Positions 42,226 through 45,468 of a DNA stretch of 45,468 bases are shown in pieces; within the stretch, counting starts at the first letter, position 1, and the number at the start of each line of letters is the position of its first letter. The stretch is from Tubiluchus corallicola (taxonomy: Eukaryota > Priapulida > Priapulimorpha > Priapulimorphida > Tubiluchidae). The notes beneath the pieces were generated by a model. That model worked only from the letters and a program-made list of their open reading frames with translations. It did no database searches and was not told where the DNA came from. Location of the stretch: NCBI GenBank assembly GCA_030141605.1, contig JAQGDQ010002427.1, positions 1 through 45,468 of the forward strand, written 5' to 3'. A program made the position numbers and the translations under genes.

Positions 42226-43800
42226 ATGTCAAGTGCAGCACAGCGTGCCAAGTTACAAGCTCAAATATGGAAGATAGCAAACGATGTAAGAGGTTCTATA
42301 GATGGCTGGGACTTTAAACAATATGTTTTAGGAACTCTTTTCTATCGTTTTATTAGTGAAAATTTTACTACTTATATCGAAGGTGGGGACGAAAGTGTAA
42401 ATTATGCAGAAATAAAAGATGATATTATTACAGCAGAAATAAAAGATGATGCAGTTAAAACAAAAGGTTATTTCATATATCCTAGCCAACTATTTATAAA
42501 TATAGAACAAACCGCTAATACAAATGAGAGTTTAAATACAGACTTAGCTTCTATATTTTCAGCTATTGAAAGTTCTGCAAATGGTTATTCATCTGAATCT
42601 GATATAAAAGGACTTTTTGCAGATTTCGATACAACAAGTAATAGATTAGGAAATACAGTTAAAGATAAAAATACTCGTTTAGCTGCAGTGATTAAAGGTG
42701 TTGCAGGACTTGATTTTGGTGACTTTGAGGACAATCACATTGATCTTTTCGGTGATGCTTACGAATTTTTAATTTCAAATTATGCAGCTAATGCTGGTAA
42801 ATCAGGTGGAGAATTCTTCACACCTCAATGTGTGTCTAAACTTATTGCAAAATTAGCAACACTTAATCAAGATAAAATTAATAAAATTTATGACCCTGCT
42901 GCTGGTTCAGGTTCATTATTATTACAAGCAAAAAAACAATTTGATGACCATATTATACAAGATGGTTTTTATGGTCAAGAGATTAACCATACTACTTATA
43001 ACCTTGCTCGTATGAATATGTTTTTACACAATATAAATTATGATAAATTTAATATTGTATTAGGAAATACTCTTACAAATCCTCACTTTTTGGATGAAAA
43101 GCCTTTTGATGCCATTGTTTCCAATCCACCTTATTCAGTAAATTGGATTGGAAAAGATGACCCGACACTTATAAATGATGACCGTTTCGCTCCTGCTGGA
43201 GTATTGGCCCCAAAATCAAAAGCTGACTTTGCCTTTGTACTTCATGCCTTGCATTATCTTTCAAGTAAGGGAAGAGCTGCTATAGTTTGTTTCCCTGGTA
43301 TTTTCTATCGTGGAGGAGCAGAGAAAAAAATTAGACAATATCTAATAGATAATAACTTTGTAGAAACTGTAATTTCACTAGCACCAAATCTATTTTTTGG
43401 AACTTCAATAGCTGTTAATATAATGGTTCTTTCTAAACGTAAAACAGATGATAAAACTCAATTTATTGATGTTAGTGGTGAAGATTTCTTTAAAAAAGAA
43501 ACTAATAACAATATTTTAACAGATAGTGATAATGAAGAGGTGAAAGAACCAGGGCATATTCAGAAAATAATTGAAATATTTGATAAAAAAGAAGACATTG
43601 AACACGTTGCAAAATCTGTTGATTATGAAAAAATTAAAGAAGAAGATTATACACTTTCAGTGAGTACTTATGTAGAACCAAAAGATACTAGAGAGGTTAT
43701 AGATATAGATGAATTAAATAAAGAGATAAAAGAAACAGTAGTGAAAATAGATAAACTTCGTATTGATATAGATGCTATTATTGAGAAAATAGAGGGATAG
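42226..43800 (+). CDS. hsdM: Type I RM DNA methyltransferase subunit M, copy 2
   Basis: 524 residues starting at ATG 42226 behind CTGGAGG. It carries the same motifs as copy 1 (DPAAGSGS 223-230, NPPYS 300-304). By inspection only three residues differ, all in the C-terminal region: E to K in the EEVEEPGH segment, V to K in the stretch before EEDYT, and G to V in ETVGKID. These lie in the part that contacts HsdS. The near identity points to a recent duplication or gene conversion, and both copies appear intact. Confidence 0.95.
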   Translation: MSSAAQRAKLQAQIWKIANDVRGSIDGWDFKQYVLGTLFYRFISENFTTYIEGGDESVNYAEIKDDIITAEIKDDAVKTKGYFIYPSQLFINIEQTANTNESLNTDLASIFSAIESSANGYSSESDIKGLFADFDTTSNRLGNTVKDKNTRLAAVIKGVAGLDFGDFEDNHIDLFGDAYEFLISNYAANAGKSGGEFFTPQCVSKLIAKLATLNQDKINKIYDPAAGSGSLLLQAKKQFDDHIIQDGFYGQEINHTTYNLARMNMFLHNINYDKFNIVLGNTLTNPHFLDEKPFDAIVSNPPYSVNWIGKDDPTLINDDRFAPAGVLAPKSKADFAFVLHALHYLSSKGRAAIVCFPGIFYRGGAEKKIRQYLIDNNFVETVISLAPNLFFGTSIAVNIMVLSKRKTDDKTQFIDVSGEDFFKKETNNNILTDSDNEEVKEPGHIQKIIEIFDKKEDIEHVAKSVDYEKIKEEDYTLSVSTYVEPKDTREVIDIDELNKEIKETVVKIDKLRIDIDAIIEKIEG

Positions 43801-43832
43801 AAAAAATTGAAATGAAAAAAATAATAGCACTG

Positions 43833-43903
43833 AACCACAAAAGACACGAAGTACACGAAAAAAACAAATAAAAAAAATTCGTGCTTTTAGTGTTTTCGTG
43901 GTT
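43833..43903. repeat. Long hairpin repeat between hsdM and hsdS, copy 2
   Basis: Same ACCACGAA-CACGAA hairpin as at 37112-37183, with a few substitutions and a short deletion in the right arm (TGTTTTCGTGGTT). Confidence 0.78.
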
Positions 43904-43923
43904 AATACAAAGGAGACTAAATT

Positions 43924-45098
43924 ATGATTGAGCAGAATTTTATGGATAGATTGCTTGATGGGGTTGAGGTTGAGTGGAAACGTTTGGGAGAAGTTGCAGA
44001 TTATGAACAACCTACAAAATATTTAGTAAAATCAAAAAATTATAGTGATGATTTTGACACACCAGTTTTGACAGCTGGGAAGACTTTTATTCTTGGATAT
44101 ACAAATGAAATTGAAGGTATTTATGAGGCATCAAAATTTCCAGTAATTATTTTTGATGATTTTACAACTGCTAATAAATGGGTTGACTTTAATTTTAAAG
44201 CAAAATCATCAGCAATGAAGATGATTACATCAAAAGATGAAAAGGAAGTTTTATTAAAATATATTTACTATTGGTTAAATACGTTACCAAGTGAATTAAT
44301 TGAAGGAGACCATAAACGTCAATGGATTAGAAATTTTTCAAATAAATCAATCCCAATCCCCCCTCTACACGTCCAAACTGAAATCGTCCGTATCCTAGAC
44401 GCTTTCACAGAGTTAACAACAGAGCTAACAACAGAGCTAACAACAGAGCTAACAGCTCGTAATAAGCAATATGAGTATTATCGTGATAAGTTGCTGAGCT
44501 TTGAGGAAGGGGAAGTTGAGTGGAAACGTTTGGGGGAGATGCTAGAATAAATGACGGGACACATAGTACTCCCAAATATGCAGCATCGGGCATACCATTT
44601 GTAAGTGTACAGAATATTAAAGACTTATATAAAACTGAAAAATATATTTCAGAAGATGATTTTAATAAATACAAGATAAAACCACAAAAAGATGATTTGT
44701 TTATGACAAGAATTGGTGATATTGGTACGTGTGCTTTGGTTTTAAATAATGAGCCATTAGCTTATTATGTTACTTTAGTACACAAAAGACAATCAAACAA
44801 CAATACTTTCCAAATATCTCAAATATGTTATTGAAAGCAGTATTAGAAAATCTGAATTAATAGAAGAACACTTATTAATGCTGTACCTATAAAAATTAAT
44901 TTAGGAGATATAGGCAAAATTAAAATCCCGATCCCGCCACTAGAACAACAAGAACGAATAGTATCAATATTAGATAAATTTGATGCCTTAACTACCTCAA
45001 TTTCTGATGGTTTACCTCGTGAAATAGAGTTACGTAATAAACAATATGAGTATTATAGAGATATGTTGCTTAGTTTTCCAAAAGAGGAAAAAAATTAA
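43924..45098 (+). pseudogene. hsdS: Type I RM specificity subunit S, copy 2, with several frameshifts
   Basis: The start at 43924 is followed by TRD1, nearly identical to copy 1, and four LTTE units. The frame ends at 44550 just after EWKRLGE. A different TRD2 continues in another frame (RINDGTHSTPKYAASGIPFV and on, 44540 to about 44790). It shifts again near 44770-44800 (NQTTILSKYLKYVIESSIRK) and once more near 44865-44880 before [19 protein letters not shown] and the normal C-terminus (stop 45096-45098). At least three single-base indels within about 340 bases make it a pseudogene, unless this stretch is poorly sequenced. TRD2 is unrelated to that of copy 1. Confidence 0.85.
44410..44456 (+). 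repeat. 12-bp tandem repeat in the hsdS spacer, copy 2
   Basis: GAGTTAACAACA followed by GAGCTAACAACA units encodes the same four LTTE repeats as copy 1 but with different silent bases. Confidence 0.88.
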
Positions 45099-45100
45099 GC

Positions 45101-45190
45101 AACCACGAAAGACCCAAAAGGCACGAAAAAAGATAAAAAGAAATTAAAAAATATTAAATGCTTTGTTCGTGTGTTTAGTGCCGTTCGTAG
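45101..45190. repeat. Hairpin repeat after hsdS copy 2
   Basis: Same element as at 38336-38427, with one change in the right arm (CGTTCGTAGT). It sits 20 bases before another hairpin of the first type. Confidence 0.72.
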
Positions 45191-45210
45191 TAAAAAGAAA
45201 AAAAGTAATG

Positions 45211-45282
45211 AACCACGAAAAACACGAAGTACACGAAAAAAACAAATAAAAAAAATTCGTGCTTTTAGTGTCATTTGTGGTT
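45211..45282. repeat. Long hairpin repeat before the third hsdS
   Basis: Third copy of the AACCACGAAAAACACGAAG hairpin, closer to the copy 1 version in its right arm (GTGTCATTTGTGGTT). Confidence 0.78.
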
Positions 45283-45302
45283 AATACAAAGGAGACTAAA
45301 TT

Positions 45303-45468
45303 ATGATTGAGCAGAATTTTATGGATAGATTGCTTGATGGGGTTGAGGTTGAGTGGAAACGTTTGGGAGAAGTTGCAGACTATGTTCGTGGTTTAACTTA
45401 TAGCAAAAAAAACGAAAGTAGCGATAATTTAGGGTTTAAAGTGCTTCGTGCAAATAATATAACACTAT
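45303..45468 (+). CDS. hsdS: Type I RM specificity subunit S, third copy (5' part, runs off the window)
   Basis: It starts at ATG 45303 behind AAAGGAGAC. The first 26 codons (to EVAD) are base-for-base those of hsdS copy 2 apart from the last position, then a different TRD1 begins (YVRGLTYSKKNESSDN). The open frame reaches the window end, so completeness is unknown. No hsdM lies between it and copy 2, so it is an additional specificity gene of the same locus. Confidence 0.85.
   Translation, partial: MIEQNFMDRLLDGVEVEWKRLGEVADYVRGLTYSKKNESSDNLGFKVLRANNITL

Larger units (their letters stand above)
41039..45200 (+). repeat. Type I RM unit, copy 2
   Basis: This is the direct repeat of 34316-38437, beginning at the same AGCACATATTTGTG edge. 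The leader, terminator (41141-41180), 51-aa ORF, promoter, degenerate ORF and hsdM are preserved almost base for base. Small indels lie near 41180-41215 and 41310-41330. The hsdS second half is different and damaged, and the unit leads into a third hsdS rather than a terminator. Confidence 0.85.

Overview
The window is a low-GC, AGA/ATA-rich bacterial sequence with strong Shine-Dalgarno sites (AAAGGAGG) and near-consensus sigma-70 promoters. A tetrameric-type glycyl-tRNA synthetase beta fragment, a Gram-negative-looking P2-like tail and TTEL-type hsdS genes fit a member of the Fusobacteriota (Fusobacterium/Leptotrichia-like), but nothing here proves the taxon and a low-GC Firmicute is not excluded.

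Layout. (1) 1-1035, minus strand: chromosomal remnant with a 3' fragment of glyS followed by a consensus promoter, tRNA-Asp(GUC), tRNA-Thr(UGU) and a terminator. (2) About 1032-4570: replication module that starts abruptly inside a 5'-truncated family B DNA polymerase, then a prim-pol/SF3 helicase and an intergenic region dense in TGTAAC/GTTACA motifs (candidate origin). (3) 4577-7198: accessory block with a tiny ORF, a DNA-methyltransferase tail remnant, a small XRE regulator, and a three-gene cassette (YezD-like small protein, four-TM protein, DUF4868-like protein) that looks like a Kiwa anti-phage system. (4) 7268-31592: a nearly complete myovirus-type prophage late region. Its head module is lambda-like (small and large terminase, gpW-like, portal, ClpP-type protease with nested scaffold, decoration protein, capsid). 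Its tail module is P2-like (sheath, tube, E/E' chaperone with a T TTT TTG slippery site, tape measure, X, D, V, U, W, J, I, fibre). It ends with a lysis cassette (NlpC/P60-like, M15 peptidase, holin-like membrane proteins). (5) 31654-33099: a separately promoted and terminated OLD-family ATPase/TOPRIM gene, placed like a phage 'moron' defence gene. (6) 33173-45468: a rearranged accessory region. It has a two-TM protein; a truncated helical-repeat gene; a type I restriction-modification unit (hsdM, hsdS); a full-length but frameshifted helical-repeat (TPR-like) gene followed by a 48-residue signal-peptide-bearing peptide; an HTH regulator with twin 20-bp palindromic operators; a 113-aa ORF; then a second copy of the RM unit with a broken hsdS and the start of a third hsdS.

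How it works together. The phage genes would package and build a contractile-tailed particle, while KwaAB, OLD and the type I modification unit are three separate defence-type cargoes. The hsdS copies share modules, carry a 12-bp tandem repeat in the central spacer and are flanked by long hairpin repeats, so the locus looks built for changing DNA specificity. No hsdR, integrase or CI-type repressor is visible inside the window.

Quality note. Several genes are interrupted (portal, a small head protein, the helical-repeat gene, hsdS copy 2 at three places), and glyS and the polymerase meet at one truncation point containing a HindIII site. Either the element is decaying or the assembly contains indels and a chimeric join; the two explanations cannot be separated from sequence alone.
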